Program-made: the position numbers and the translations under genes | Origin: Chelydra serpentina | Taxonomy: Eukaryota; Chordata; Testudines; Chelydridae | Direction: 5' to 3' | DNA: 64,000 bases | Assembly: GCA_037349315.1 (NCBI GenBank) | Contig: JBAIAC010000014.1 | Location: 25,583,001-25,647,000, forward strand | In this document: in pieces, positions 12,101 through 24,523 of the stretch | Layout: every line of letters begins with the position of its first letter | Position numbering within the stretch: the first letter of the stretch is position 1 | Notes under the pieces: generated by a model | The model's input: only the letters and a program-made list of their open reading frames with translations | Database searches by the model: none | What the model was told of the DNA's origin: nothing

Positions 12101-14445
12101 TTCTTTATGGCTCACCTTTATGCACATTGGGCAGATGGGGAAATGAATCATGTTGAATAGCTTGATCTTGGAGCTTAATGCAAAGAGATGGGTTTCAGAA
12201 GTGTGTGAAGAAAAATACTGCTCAGTTGATAGATAAGTGTTATTCTTGATTATTAATATGATTTACCCTTCCCTTGCATTGGCCTCCCAGGTCTCAGTTG
12301 AATGGGGAGGACAGAATGCTGGCAGAAGAAAGTGTGCTCTGTGTTTCACTGATCTATTGTGAAATATTATAATTGAGAGGGGAGTCTTTTCCTTTGCCAT
12401 AGTATCTGCAAAGCTCCAATAAGCAGAATTGATATAGGTGGTGGACAGCGTGTTGGGTCAGATTTGTCTTTATCTGACTAAAGAGTCTAATGCTTTTCAC
12501 TGTGGTTAATTTCCTAACATTTCACAGATTAGATTGCTCAGATTTGGACTAGATTAGCAGGACCTTTGGTGGTAGATTTGTGTGAGAGAGGTAAGAATGA
12601 TTGAATTGTTTTTCTGAACTTGAGTTCGGTCTTTTTCACTCACTGAGTTTCTGGCTCATGAGGTTTTTAGGTACGATTTATGATTTTAATCCATGTCCTT
12701 GACAGGTAAAATCTAGCAAAAGGATATTGGATCTATACTTGCTGGAGATTTTCAATGGCTGCCAGCATCCCAATAATGAGAAACTATTAGGCCCATACAG
12801 CAGATGCCAGTTCTTGATTTTGCCCGTCTCGCTAATTAGCGCCCTTTTCAAATCTTTCCTGTCCAATTAAAATTATCAAGAACGTTGTGGCGGTGAGGCA
12901 ATTCTGGTATTATCTACAGTCAAGATTTATGCTTTAGTTTATGTTGTGTCTAGTTAAAAGCAAAACAAAAGAGCCCTTGAATTTGAGGCAATTATTGTAC
13001 TTTTTATGGTTTTGTCAACAAAACTGCAGTACATTTTTCCAGAACATTTTTCTGTCCAACAAATGTACTCTAGCCTTCCATTTTTTCCTTTCTTGGTGGT
13101 TAATGTTCTTATGTTTAGTAGAGATTTGTGTGCATGGATTTATTTATTGGATTTTAAAAATCTAGGCAGCGATATAAATGTTAAAAATGGAAAAGCCAAA
13201 CAGGTTTTCTTGCCTCAAAACAACAAGCTATCTTGATTACCAAAACAATTCTATAAAAATGTAGAAGGAATTTTTTACCAGCAGTAAATCTCTGGTGAAA
13301 AGAGGTACTTAAGCAGAGAATCCGCTTGTCCAACTGCTTCTACATTAAAAACAAATGTTTCATACTACTGAAAGCATTTAGTTACCCGGCTCATATGCCT
13401 TATCAGGAGTTAATTTCTACCAGATTCCAGTTTACTTTGCAGACAAGTTTCCAGGCACTCTTTTGCATGCCCCATGAGGCTATTTCATAAGTGAGCTAAA
13501 ATCAATTCAAACACGATTCATTTTTTCCATCACTTTACACCTTAGAAAACTAATACAGACTTACACTAATGAAGTTTAATACAGAACATAGGTTTATGAT
13601 GTATGGCACCTCATTTCAAATGTACACAAAACACATTGATATAGATTCTTAATTTTTTTTCAAAGAATAAAAATTCAGTGCAGTATCCAAATTTTATAAC
13701 ATGGTTCTTTGCACAGCAATAAAAGAAGAAATCCATGAAAGAAGAAATCCAAATCCTAGCAAACCATGGAATTTAGCGTCCCACTTCGGTATTTCCAAAA
13801 ATGTGCTAATTCAGCAGCTAAGTACAAGTTACTTCCAAATACACTCAAATATATAATCGAGTGCTAATAGTTGTAAAACTTCAAGGGATAAATTATGGCT
13901 ACTCCAGCACAGATGGGAAAGGAAGAGAGAGGCCAAAGAAGCCCTTTCTCCACCTTGTGTAGTAGAGAGTCAAAATATGCTGCATTCCTTTAGCACAATG
14001 GAGGTTGCTAGCAATGCGGGATAGGCTCACTGCCCCAGGGTTGTGGCTTGGCTCTGGTTCTCTCCAGACACACAAACACACATGCTTGTGGCTGAAGAGC
14101 TGCACTGGGGGAAGGGAGGTAGCATAAAAAACAGGTTTTCCAAAGGTGTTGCCAAGGCTACCATTGCACACTGTCCCCAATACATCTGAGACACGTCTAC
14201 ACCAGGAAATGCAACAGGTGCAGCTGAACTAGTGCTGAACACAGTTTAACTGTAAGTTCGACCAGAAACAAACCATATTTAGTAGCATTTCAAAAGTGAT
14301 GAGTAATCCCCAAGAAGGATCTTTTGTGTCATTTCAGCTCCAAATCTCAAAAACATTGTAATTAATAACAATTTGCTAATATTTTAAGTTTGTTGTGCCA
14401 TGTAATGCCAAAGGAGGTATTAACACTCAAATTATATTTTCACAC
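9154..14445. other. Long unique AT-rich stretch, no gene seen
   Basis: About 5.3 kb with only short, motif-free ORFs on both strands. A short palindromic repeat relic (tcctgcaaggtgctgggca) occurs near 10255-10285. No tRNA, snRNA or microRNA hairpin was recognised by eye. Distant conserved non-coding elements would not be visible without alignment. Confidence 0.4.
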
Positions 14446-14446
14446 T

Positions 14447-15424
14447 ATCTTGAGTGGCTCACAACTTTGAGTGCCTATCTCAGAGCAGATTGTCAGAAAA
14501 CAAAGGCAGACACCCCAAACTGCTGGTATGTTCCATAATTACATGTCACCAAGCCAGTAACAAATGTGAACTCCTGGATCACTATACCAGTCTTACCATG
14601 GAGTCACTGACAGTCCCCCCAGACTCTCCAGTCTATCTTGCCATCCAGACAAACTGAACTTTGTAATAAAAGGTTACTTAAATCTAAAAATCACACCACA
14701 TCAGATTTCTCCCAGTACCAACAGACCAGTCACTTACCCAAGATCAATTGGTACTCCAGACCTTACACCAAACACAATGCTGGCAGACAATCCTATAATA
14801 AACTAACTAAAGATTTATTAGCTAAGAAAAGGAAATGAGAGTTATTGAGAGATTAAAGTATGGTAGGTAAAATGTATGTACAGGTGGATCACAGTTCATA
14901 ATTCTAAATGGTGGCAGTGATGTAGTAAACTGCCAGTTTCCATCTCCACTTTGTATCTGGTACACTTCCCTGTAACAGTCCAAACAGTTCAGAAATGAAG
15001 GATCTTTCTTTGAATCCATCCTTAAATCTTCTTTTAACAGAAGACAAACTGACAGTGTCTCTACCCACAAGGGCTTTTCCTTTGATGATGGTGAGTGAGG
15101 AATACAGGTAGAGTCCTTGATCTCGATCATCACACACAATGACCACTTGCTTTGAAATTAGCATTTTCTATTAAAGTTCTTCATTTTCATTCCAAAGGGT
15201 TTCTTTCTCCTTTAATGAGTTATTTAGTTACAGGAGTACACACCATGTAAATGTTTGCCATTATATTATAACAGGATATAGATTAGTGAAAACAATGCAA
15301 ATAACATTCCATTAGTTTTCATTAAGTTTAAACACCCAATACACTCTTATACATCTTTGATCTATACTAATACACAAGTGAATTGGCCTGTGGCCCTGGT
15401 CTGACCTGATTTGCCAGCATCACA
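14447..15424 (-). mobile_element. LTR, minus orientation
   Basis: About 970 bp ending in CATCACA. It shares long stretches with 23409-24850, including ccaaactg(c/g)(t/c)ggtatgtt, cagtaacaaatgt and aatcctatartaaactaa. A poly(A) signal AATAAA on the minus strand (complement of 14814-14819) sits in the same place relative to these shared blocks in both copies. No internal retroviral coding sequence adjoins it, so it is a solo LTR. The start is uncertain by a few bases, and a clean target duplication was not found. Confidence 0.7.
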
Positions 15425-16477
15425 GATATATTTTAGAATTTCACATTCAAAAAATATAGGCCCAAGCAGGGGTGCTGGAACAATTTGTATAGTGGGGGGT
15501 GCTGAGAGCTATTGAACCAAACTGTAAACCCTGTATATGATGGAAACTACTTCAAGTCAGCGGGTGCTGCCGTACCCCCAGCACCCTATGGGCCCAAGAT
15601 TTTAAAAAATGGATATCTAAAGTTAGATTCCTAAATCCATAGTTCAATCAGTTTTCATCGTAGTTCATTTCAGAGGTACTCCCACTGAAGCCAATGAGGG
15701 CTTAAAATAATCAAACCAATGATTTAGGTGAATAAATATTTATACACCCTTCATGAAAATATCATGACTTGCACATTCCCCAGCATTATATAATAAACCT
15801 AATTACTGCTGATATTTACACTTTGCAATGAGAAAAGTCCAGACACAATATTTTTCAAACACAAGTTTTGAATCCGTAGAAAATTTTGCATCTCACCTAA
15901 ATGCAGCCTCAAAACCCATGTTACAGTCATTACATCAAGTTAGGGAACCATTCTTTCAGAATATAATTCATATCCGGTTGATATCAGATATGGGCCTAAA
16001 TTGCAAGGTTTGGATCTACATGCATATCTAGTGTTCTAATTCATGCCCATCCCTATGGAGTAGCTAATGTGATTTATTGCAGTGATTCCAGCCAAGTTAT
16101 GAAAGAAGTACCATACTACCTGTACAGAATTATCATTACAAAATTAGGGTCACATACACATAACCTGTCTCAAGGCCTCTCATGCACTCAGATGTGGATT
16201 CATAAGTCTGTCTCATACTTTTTCTTTAGTCACCTAAATCTAACCTAGCTACCTCTAATAAAAAATAATTTAGCTATTATTATGATATAGGGAGCCTATA
16301 AATCAGCAAAGTTAGATTGATGATATTTTACCATCAACCATGAGGTTAATGGAAAGAATCATGTTTTCCCATCAGCTCAAGATATTAAATGTTCCCATCT
16401 TACTTTAGTTTTCATCTGGCAGCTATGAGCACAACATTTCAAACCTATTTTGGGAATTCCTTTGATGTAGAGACTAA
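15425..16477. other. Unique DNA with a possible short repeat relic
   Basis: No gene seen. At 15470-15600 a stretch ending in cagcacccta looks like a decayed inverted-repeat element (ggggtgctgg near 15470 and its complement ccagcacccta near 15580). The rest appears single copy. Confidence 0.4.
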
Positions 16478-16711
16478 GGCCTTGTCTACACTTCAAATGT
16501 TTGCCAGCTATACTGGCAACTCCTTCTAGTGTAGCTGCAGCTTATATTGGAAAAGAGTCCTTTTGTTGGTATAGCTTTACCAGTTCCCAGAACAAAATAA
16601 ACGACACTGCATCTATACTAGGGCTCTTGCTGGCATAAAAATGTTGCAAAAACACATCACAACCCCTAACCAAGATTACTATACCAGCAAAACTTTTAAA
16701 TGTAGACCAGA
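16478..16711. mobile_element. GTCTACACT-type MITE, diverged
   Basis: Left end GGCCTTGTCTACACTT after TAA (16475-16477). The right end reads aaatgtagaccagact, the diverged complement. It is about 235 bp and has no ORF. Confidence 0.65.
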
Positions 16712-18397
16712 CTGAGTTGGTTTTTAAAAAATCTATTTTAGGAGGAAAATGTAATTTTAAAGTTGTTTTAATTTCAAAGTTTTATTGAAAACTATCAAAA
16801 TGTTAATGAAATGGGATTAGAATATTTGTTTAGTGATCTTAATAGCCATTTTAACAACATTTGATGTTTCAATAAGAATTTGAAAAAATAAGAAGCAGGC
16901 ATTTTTCACTAAAAAACAAAAATCCACCAATGTCAACAATTTTTCATTAAAAATCATTTTAATAATAATTATTTTTGGACCAAAAATTTTGAACATCTCT
17001 AATTTTATTGGTTATTTTTGGCTTCAACCCAGTCTCAGCAGAATGAACACACTTTTCTTAATTTAGGTCTGATTCAGAAAAGCACTTAAGTTTGTTAATA
17101 GAGTATAAACATGTGCTTAACATTAAGGATGAGCTTAAGAATCTTGCTGAACAGGGTTAGAGAGATTGTGTTATAATTTAAAGATAATATTTAGTTTAAA
17201 GGAAGTCTCTGATGTGCTAAATGAATCTCTCTCACACACACTCACCGTAACTATGGTAATCAATAATTGTGTCCTAAAATTCCTTTGCTTTGTTATGTAT
17301 GGAGTGTTGTTTTTCAGAACTAAAAATTTTATGAAGCAATATTATGATTGACCTAAAAGGCCTGATATTCAAAAAATTGAGTCAAACAAACGTGCATGCA
17401 AAATGTATGTGTACATATATGACAGCTGCATGCACAAATGACCAGTCATGTACTATGAAGGTCATGGGCACTCACAAATAACCATTTTATGAAAGCTATA
17501 AAGAAAATTTGTGCACAAATTAGATAAATGCATTTATAAATCTTAAAAATCAGACCCATAGAGGGCTAATTAGTTGGTCCTACACTTACTACCTTCCTTT
17601 CTCTTCCTTTCTTCCCCCCCCACCACCTTAAATGACTAGACCCTCTTGATTTTTGTGTTTGTATTGTAAGCAGGTAGTATTTTACATTTTTTTTATTATA
17701 TTGTGCTTCTCTGTACTTTATTTTTGTACAGCACCCTGAATGTTTTGGTAGGGGTTGGGGAGCAACATTAATTCATGTATATTTTTGTCACTTATGCAAA
17801 TTATCTATTTATAGACTATATACGTCTATTCTAAATAATGATAATGATTATGTTAAAACAGAGTTATGGTGTATCATAGTCTCTCATCTAACTGTGTTAT
17901 TTAGGCAAATCTGTAAATGCATAATATTTACCCAAAAGCACATATTGGTTTCTTTGAAGGCATATTTATGTTTACAATATAAATATGAAATTAGACTTTA
18001 GTGCATGAATAGAAACAATCGTATGAAAACTAATGACTGTGGATGTGCATTAACTTCATTTCAGAATTAACTTCATTTCAGCTACTCTCCATTTTTCCCC
18101 CAAAAGTAATTAGACCATTTTGCGTACTAATCAGTTGTCAAATTTCATGTGTTAAATTGAATCTGGTTTGAGCTGAAAGATCCCCCAGAGAGTCTCTTTA
18201 CTCTTTGCTCTTTGTTTGGAATTATTTGGTTTGTTCTTGCATTCAGAATCTGAGGTTTTAAATGGTATGGAAAAAACCAAACTCTGGAAAACAGGGAGCT
18301 GTGGTGCAAGTTCTCTCACAGCTGGGTGCCATTAAAAGTGTAGCTTAGACAGCAAAGACCCAAAAGGCACTGGTCAGGGTCAGTTTATCTTCCCACC
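16712..18397. other. Unique AT-rich DNA upstream of the EPCAM retrocopy
   Basis: No exon-like ORF was found. In particular, no other EPCAM exons were recognised upstream on the plus strand, which supports a retrocopy over a gene tail. A direct repeat of cagaattaacttcatttcag sits at about 18048-18081. Confidence 0.45.
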
Positions 18398-19171
18398 ATA
18401 ATTTGATCAAGCTCTAATGTACTATGTTGATGAAAAGCCACCAGAATTTTCCATGAAACATCTGACTGCTGGTGTTATTGCAGTCATTTTAGTGGAGATA
18501 CTAGCAATTGTTGCTGGAATTATTGTACTGGTTATTACTAGGAAAAGGAGAGGAAAGTATGAGAAGAGTGAGGCAAAGGAAATGAATGAAATGCAAAGAG
18601 AACTAAACCCATAACTGAAGTCACTAGAAGACAAATCATGAACTATCAAGAAGGCAAACAGACCTGAAACAAGACTAGAAGTGTGGATTTAAATTTGTAT
18701 ATATTTGTGGTCTACGGAGAAAAATTATGTGACTTAGTGATCTCTCAAATTCTAATGAGCATAGATAGGATAAGTACAGTACCACTGTCACCAATCTTGA
18801 AGGGTTGGGAGGGGTACAAGTTTAATTTGGGAGTGGCTAACTCTCCAAGAGATTGTAATAATGAGCTGAACTGCAGAAGTGTTGCAGTAACTTGCACATC
18901 AGAGTATACACATGTATTACAAACTTCCTACTACAAATAATGGAAAATTAATCTAAATACACATTTTATTTTTTTGAGGCTGGCCTTGTCAGGATATACC
19001 TAGAGAACTCTGAATACCTGCTATCTGGCTCATGTGCAGTTGCATATGGCTTTGTTTTTAAGGATGTCTGTATGTACACTGTCTTTAATACGTTTGCTGT
19101 AACTTTTTTATGACTTGAATTTAATAAAACGCTAAAACAAAAAAAAACAAAAAACAAAAAAATAATAATTT
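18398..19171 (+). pseudogene. EPCAM: 5'-truncated processed retrocopy of EPCAM mRNA
   Basis: The frame 18417-18614 (65 codons, ending in TAA) reads as the C-terminus of Ep[15 protein letters not shown], a transmembrane segment beginning AGVIAVIL, a [10 protein letters not shown] stop-transfer segment, and a tail ending EMQRELNP. EpCAM is an epithelial adhesion glycoprotein. In known EPCAM genes the membrane span and cytoplasmic tail are split over several exons; here they are continuous. A 3' UTR of about 500 bp follows, then AATAAA (19123-19128) and an A-rich tail (about 19137-19164). The heptamer ATAATTT flanks the copy (18398-18404 and 19165-19171), fitting a target-site duplication. A Glu lies inside the membrane span, which argues against function. 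The intronless paralogue TACSTD2 was considered, but the tail reads as EPCAM-like. Confidence 0.85.
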
Positions 19172-19331
19172 CCCTGAGTTGGAAACTGAAAGTTCAATAG
19201 ACAGTCAAGTATTTAATTATTATGCATTTTAAAATTCTCTCTACGTTCCAATACTCTAATCCATAAACAGCCAAGCTCATGAAAACCAGGAGTTATTCAG
19301 GACCAGGCGCTACACAGTTTCATCTACACCC
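19172..19331. other. Short spacer, nothing recognised
   Basis: Unique sequence between the retrocopy and the next MITE. Confidence 0.4.
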
Positions 19332-19600
19332 TGGGGATGTGTCTACACTTTGGAGCTGGGGATGTGATTCCCAGCTCAATATGACAAACTCGCACTTGTT
19401 GTCATAAAGCTAACATGCTAAAAATAGGAGCAGCATAAGCAGCAGGAGACCACAGGTATGTCGTTGGGGTGACTAGTCCTTGCTCCCGCTCATGCTGCTG
19501 TGGTTGCATTCTATTTTTAGTGTGCTAGCTCGGTGAGAGCTACTGTCAGTGTCTCCTTCAGCTAGGAACCACACCCCTAGAATGAGAGGTAGACATACCT
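19332..19600. mobile_element. GTCTACACT-type MITE
   Basis: The left end reads tggggatgtgtctacacttt and the right end ggtagacatacct is its diverged complement. The internal blocks catgctaaaaatagg and ctatttttagtgtgctagct form a long inverted repeat, so most of the element could fold back. Confidence 0.65.
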
Positions 19601-19770
19601 TTTTGAGAGGCCCCACTCATTTTATAAAATGCTTCACATATATTGACACAATTGCTGACAATTCTGTAATGCCTTTACATACAATGGGCAAATCCTGAGA
19701 AGCAAGTGGAGCCTGATCCAAATCCCACTGAAGTTGGAGTCTTTCCATTGACTTCAGTGGACGTTGGACC

Positions 19771-20390
19771 AGATTCACAGATTATAAGGCCAAAAGGAAC
19801 CACTATGATCATCTAGTCTGGCCTCCAGTATAACACAGGCCATAGGATTTCCCAGAATTCATTCCCGTTTCTACTACAGCCTATCTTTTAGAAAAACATC
19901 CAGGCTTGATTTAAAATTTGCAATGATAGAGACTCCACTACATCCCTTTGTAAGTAGTTCCAATGGTAAATTACTCTCGCTGTTAAAGATTTATGGCTTA
20001 TTTCCAGTCTGAATTTGTCTAGCTCCAGCTTCCAGCCATTGGATCTTGTTATACCTTTGTCCGCTAAACTGAAGAGACTATTATCAAATGTCCATTCCCC
20101 ATATAGGTGCTTATAGACTGAGATCAAGTCACCCCTTAACCTTCTCTTTGTTAAGCTAAATAGATTAAGCTCCTTGAGTCTATCAGTATAAGGCAGGTTT
20201 TCTAATTGTATAATCATTGTTATGGCTCTTCTTTGACCTCCCTCTGATTTAACAATGACTTTTTGGGACTATGGACACCAGAACTGGATGCAGTATCCCA
20301 GCAGCGGTCACACCAGTGCCAAAGACAGAGGTAATAGAACTTCTCTACTCCTATTCAAGAGTCCCCTGTTTATGTATCCAAATATACTCA
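19771..20390 (-). mobile_element. CR1 LINE 3' fragment
   Basis: The 3' end lies at 19771 with a diverged ATCTGTGAATCT-type tail. The minus strand from 20217 to 19888 has an open 109-codon frame beginning with the ENLPYTDRLKELNLFSLTKRRLRGDLI block of the CR1 ORF2 C-terminus. A further upstream block reads into the CR1 thumb region near 20255-20390. It is 5' truncated with no catalytic core. Confidence 0.88.
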
Positions 20391-20960
20391 CATCGGGTAG
20401 TTTCCAAAATTCTATACAAGTCAATGAGCCTTCAGCACCTCTCAGCATTTGACCATATCTATGCAGAGTTTGGTTTGTATATCAAGTCATCTAAAAGATA
20501 ATATCAAACAGTAAAGATGTGGCAAAGCACACCACCCGCATTTCAGCTTCAATGCAATATGGATCTAGATAGTTATCATGTCAAATATAACACAATGACA
20601 AATTAGGCATAAACAGCACAATTAAAGTTTGACTGATAAGTTAAAAGATCAGGAGTGGCAATAGGTTATTAGTTATGACTGAATCACTTAGGACTATATC
20701 CTAAGTGCTGAACATCCATTAAAGGAAATTCATTCTACTCATCACCTCTGACGCCTAGCACCTCACAGGCAGGGGCCTTAATTTAGCCAGTCACTGATAT
20801 TTACCATGCTATGCAGTTTCCTAATTTTCCATGCTGAAGAGTTTACTCTATGATTACTGTTTATGGACTAACATGTTCCATATGAAGCACTGTGTTTGGC
20901 ACAATATCCACAAATAACTGCCCAGCTCTTGGGTAATGATATGGAAGAATCAGCTAATGA

Positions 20961-21092
20961 CATCTGATGAAGTGAACTGTAGCCCACGAAAGCTTATGCT
21001 GAAATAAATTTGTTAAATTTGTCTAAGGTGCCACAAGTACTCCTCGTTCTTTTTGCTGACACAGACTAACACGGCTGCTACTCTGAAACCAG
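20961..21092 (+). mobile_element. Penelope-like element terminal fragment
   Basis: Shares the gcccacgaaagcttatgc, aaataaat and aaggtgccac blocks with the terminal region of the Penelope-like element at 37640-37710, then ends acagactaacacggctgcta. Only the end segment is present. Confidence 0.7.
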
Positions 21093-21723
21093 CTAAAATA
21101 GTAGCTTCCACATCCTAGAAATTCATTTAATATCTAATCATTTATAAATGATAGTTAATTATAAAAAATGATTAAAAGCTTTTAAATAATTATAATATAT
21201 TGGAACTTTCCTAAGTAAAACCTGACTTTGTAGTGGTTCTCTCAAATGAAAACATGTTTAATTTTCTAATTTAATGTGTGATTGTATAACTTTGCCAATG
21301 CGGGGTGGGGGGGGCACAAAGAGAAGCTTTATTAAAACTGGGGTAATAAAAATATCAGACAAGTGAGAGAACTTGGTAAGAAAATAACTTTTAATGTGTT
21401 TTATTTATTTATTTAGCATAAATCCATTCCAGGAAATGTTTGTATACTTGTGACTCCAAATTTCTATTAGCCAATGAAAAAGGAAAGAAAAGTCTGCAAA
21501 ATCAAAACACAGAGATAGAAATTAAGGCAAAAAATTTCAAGCGTGACTAGTAATTTGTGGTGCTTTCATTTTGCGGTCTCTATCTTGAGACACCCAGCCT
21601 CTTAAAAGGGCCTGATTTTCAGGTATTTCAAATTAGGCATCCAAGAATAGAGGCACCAAAAATCACTAGTCACTAGCGTAAATTTTGGCCAAAATATACC
21701 TAGGTTTTAATACCAAATGATTC
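21093..21723. other. Unique AT-rich DNA
   Basis: Contains a TTTA microsatellite (about 21400-21415). No gene seen. Confidence 0.4.
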
Positions 21724-21726
21724 TAA

Positions 21727-21908
21727 GGGCACGTCTTCACTGGCAACTTCAAAGCGCTGCCGCGGCAGCACTTTAACGTGGCTTGTGTAGCCGTGGCACA
21801 GCGGTGGGAGAGAGCTCTCCCAGCGTTCTAAAAAAACCACCTCCATGTTTTTTCATCCCCCTGAGCGAGAAACTTGCAGCGCTGTAAAGTGCCAGTGTAG
21901 ACAAGTAC
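21727..21908. mobile_element. GTCTACACT-type MITE with TAA/TTA flanks
   Basis: Left end GGGCACGTCTTCACTGGCAA follows TAA; the right end GCCAGTGTAGACAAGTAC precedes TTA. The GGGAGAGAGCTCTCCCAG palindrome and the TTGCAGCGCTGTAAA motif near the end match the copy at 27308-27565. Confidence 0.8.
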
Positions 21909-21911
21909 TTA

Positions 21912-23405
21912 TATACCTCATGAACTAGGAAAGTAAAATTAATATGGGCTATAGAAATCTGTGAGGGATTTTAGTTAATCAGTTAGGATTTTCCCTCAAA
22001 CATTATGCCTTTTCTCCTGTGGTCATATTCCTTTTGTTTATTTTGTCTTACATTTGTATTTTAAAACTGAATCTTTCTGTAAGACACAAGAATGGTGAGT
22101 GCTTAAAAATATATTGTTACACTGCTCTCTGCTGCTATATCAGGTTTTACAGAAAACCTTCACATCCTGAAAGCTGCACAGCAGGAGTCCATCATATTTT
22201 GGCTATCATTATTGTACACAACATTTAAGGGGAAGTAACAATCCTCTCAATTTGAACATTGGACTAATTACATATTTGGAATGTGTAGTGTTATTCCCAT
22301 TCAACATCACAGCAGGATGTGACCCATATGTCCTACCAGACTGCATAATCTCATTAACTGGATTTCTTTGGTACTGCTATAAACATTGAAATACTATTTT
22401 AAGTGATCATAATTAATTAGGCTTCAAAATTAGCGCCCCATTAAAATGAATGAGGAAAAATTTTGTCTCACTGACTGCAGTCTCAATAAAATGGGATCTG
22501 GTTTGTATTCTGAAGACTATTTTAGCAAAAAGAAGGAATAGAACGTGAATTACTTTAAAATGAAAGTTTAGGATCTGAAGATTTAGGATCTGAAGAACAG
22601 AATCTCTAGTAAGACCCTAAACTCTTGGAATTAATGTTACTTATGATTGCAAAGATAGTTTTGAGAATGCCGACCCTTGCCTGCAGAATTGGTCTTGCTG
22701 AGTCTACAGTCAAACTGAACTTCCCTTACCCAACTAATGAGGTACCAGTTTTGAAGCCAAATTAGATGTATTTAAATACCAAACACATTGTAACTATTTC
22801 ACTGCTAAAAGTTTATTTCAAGACTCTTGTGGCCTGAAAGTTTCTTGTGTTTTGCATTCACATTTCAGAACTTTCTCTTTCCTCTGCTGTTATACACATT
22901 CAGCACAACTACAAGACAAGAACCTTTAGAACCAGTTGAGTGCAGCGCTAGGATTTCCCCTCTCCCCCACCTCTCCTTTGCAGGTACAACAGATTTTTAT
23001 TTTACGTATTGTAACTTTCTGGCCAGATTCTCTGCTGCATCCATCTTATATGGTGTGAAGCCCATGGGTCTGTCCATGCATAGTCACTGGCAGGTTCAAG
23101 GCCAGACATATTGAGGGAGCTGCTTAAATTTGTCTGTATTGGCCAGCCCAATTTTTTCTTGCTAGTTACTTTTAAAAAATATTTCCCCATGCTCACTTTG
23201 TCCTCCTCGCATACCTTTTCCCTTTGTAATGCTCACCTTGTCCTCCCATTGCCTACCCAAAGTGCAGTTCATCACCCTGCCCAGTCAATAGCAGAGTCAG
23301 GAACAGTGTGTGTTTGGGGGTAGGGGTGGTACAGTGCCTGTTGTTACAAAGTAGCAGAAAGCATCTAAGGTCCCAATTCTGCAAAAGCTTAGTCATGTGT
23401 ATCAT
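21912..23405. other. Unique AT-rich DNA, no gene seen
   Basis: Short ORFs only, none with recognisable motifs. Confidence 0.4.
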
Positions 23406-23945
23406 GATGTCTGGAGAGGTTCACAACCTTGAATGCCAACCTTAGGGCAGGCTGTTAAAAAGCAGGGCAGATGCCCCAAACTGGCGGTATGTTCTATAAT
23501 TAGATTTCACCAACCCAGTAACAAATGTTAACTCCCAAAGCACTATAAACATCTTACCATGCAGTCACAGACAGTCCCCTTGGGCATTCCAGTTTATCTT
23601 GCCACCCAGGCAAGCTAGATTTAGTGATAGCTGGTTGCCATACACCAAAGATCACAAAAAAGATTCAATTTGCTTTCAGTCCCAAGAGACCTGGCACTTA
23701 CCCCAGGTCAATTTATACCTCAGATCTCATACCAAAGACAACACTTGTAGCCAATCCTATAGTAAACTAAGGATTTATTAACTAGGAAAAAGACATGAGA
23801 GTTTACAAGTTAAAGCAGGCAACCTATATACACAAATTACAGTCTATGATATTAAAAGGTGACAGACTTGTAGTAATCTGTTAGCACTGAATACCTTATA
23901 GGGCTAACCCAGGTTGACCCTATGAATCTCCGCTTCTGTTTCTTA

Positions 23946-24225
23946 GGCTTTGTCTACACTGAAACCTGAATGACAAAACTTTTCTCTTTCAGGGGTATGA
24001 AAATAATACCCCCCAAACTACAAAAGTTTTACCAATGAAAAGCGCCGGTGTGAACAGTGCTTTGTCGGCAAGACAAAGCTACTGCCGCTCGTTGGGGGCG
24101 GAAGTTTTTTGTCGGCGGGAGAGCTCTCTCCCACCAACAAACAGCAGCTACACTGTGCACCTTTTAGCGGCATGGCTGTAGCAGCACAGCTGTGTTGCTA
24201 AAAGAAGCATAGTGTAGACATAGTC
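23946..24225. mobile_element. GTCTACACT-type MITE, first of a back-to-back pair
   Basis: Left end GGCTTTGTCTACACTG follows TTA (23943-23945). The right end GTGTAGACATAGTC precedes TTA (24226-24228). The 3-bp TTA duplication fits PIF/Harbinger-type insertion. An internal palindrome GGGAGAGCTCTCTCCC sits near 24118. Confidence 0.82.
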
Positions 24226-24228
24226 TTA

Positions 24229-24523
24229 GGGCTTGTCTACACTTACATTTTATAGCGCTTTAACTTGCTGGCTCAGTGGTGTGAAAAATCACCCCCTTGA
24301 ATGCAGCAAGTCTGAGCACTTTAAAGTGCTAGTGTGGACAGGCTCTGAGCGCTGGAAGCCACGCTCCCAATGGTTGGAGCTAATCCCCTCGTGGAGGTGG
24401 ATTACCAGGAGCGCTGGGAGAGCTCTCTCCCAGCGCTCCCACGCGACCACACTCGCACTGCAAAGCGCTGCTGAGGGAGCGTTCCCGCGACAGCACTTTG
24501 AATTTTCCAGGGTAGCCATGCCC
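24229..24523. mobile_element. GTCTACACT-type MITE, second of the pair
   Basis: Starts GGGCTTGTCTACACTTA directly after the TTA that closes the previous MITE, and ends GGTAGCCATGCCC followed by TTA (24524-24526). It holds GAGAGCTCTCTCCCAGCGCT and is rich in AGCGCT motifs. It has no coding sequence, and the short ORFs across it are artefacts. Confidence 0.82.

Noticed and set aside
18422..18649. Minus-strand ORF antisense to the EPCAM-like frame
   Set aside because: Shadow of the plus-strand coding sequence.
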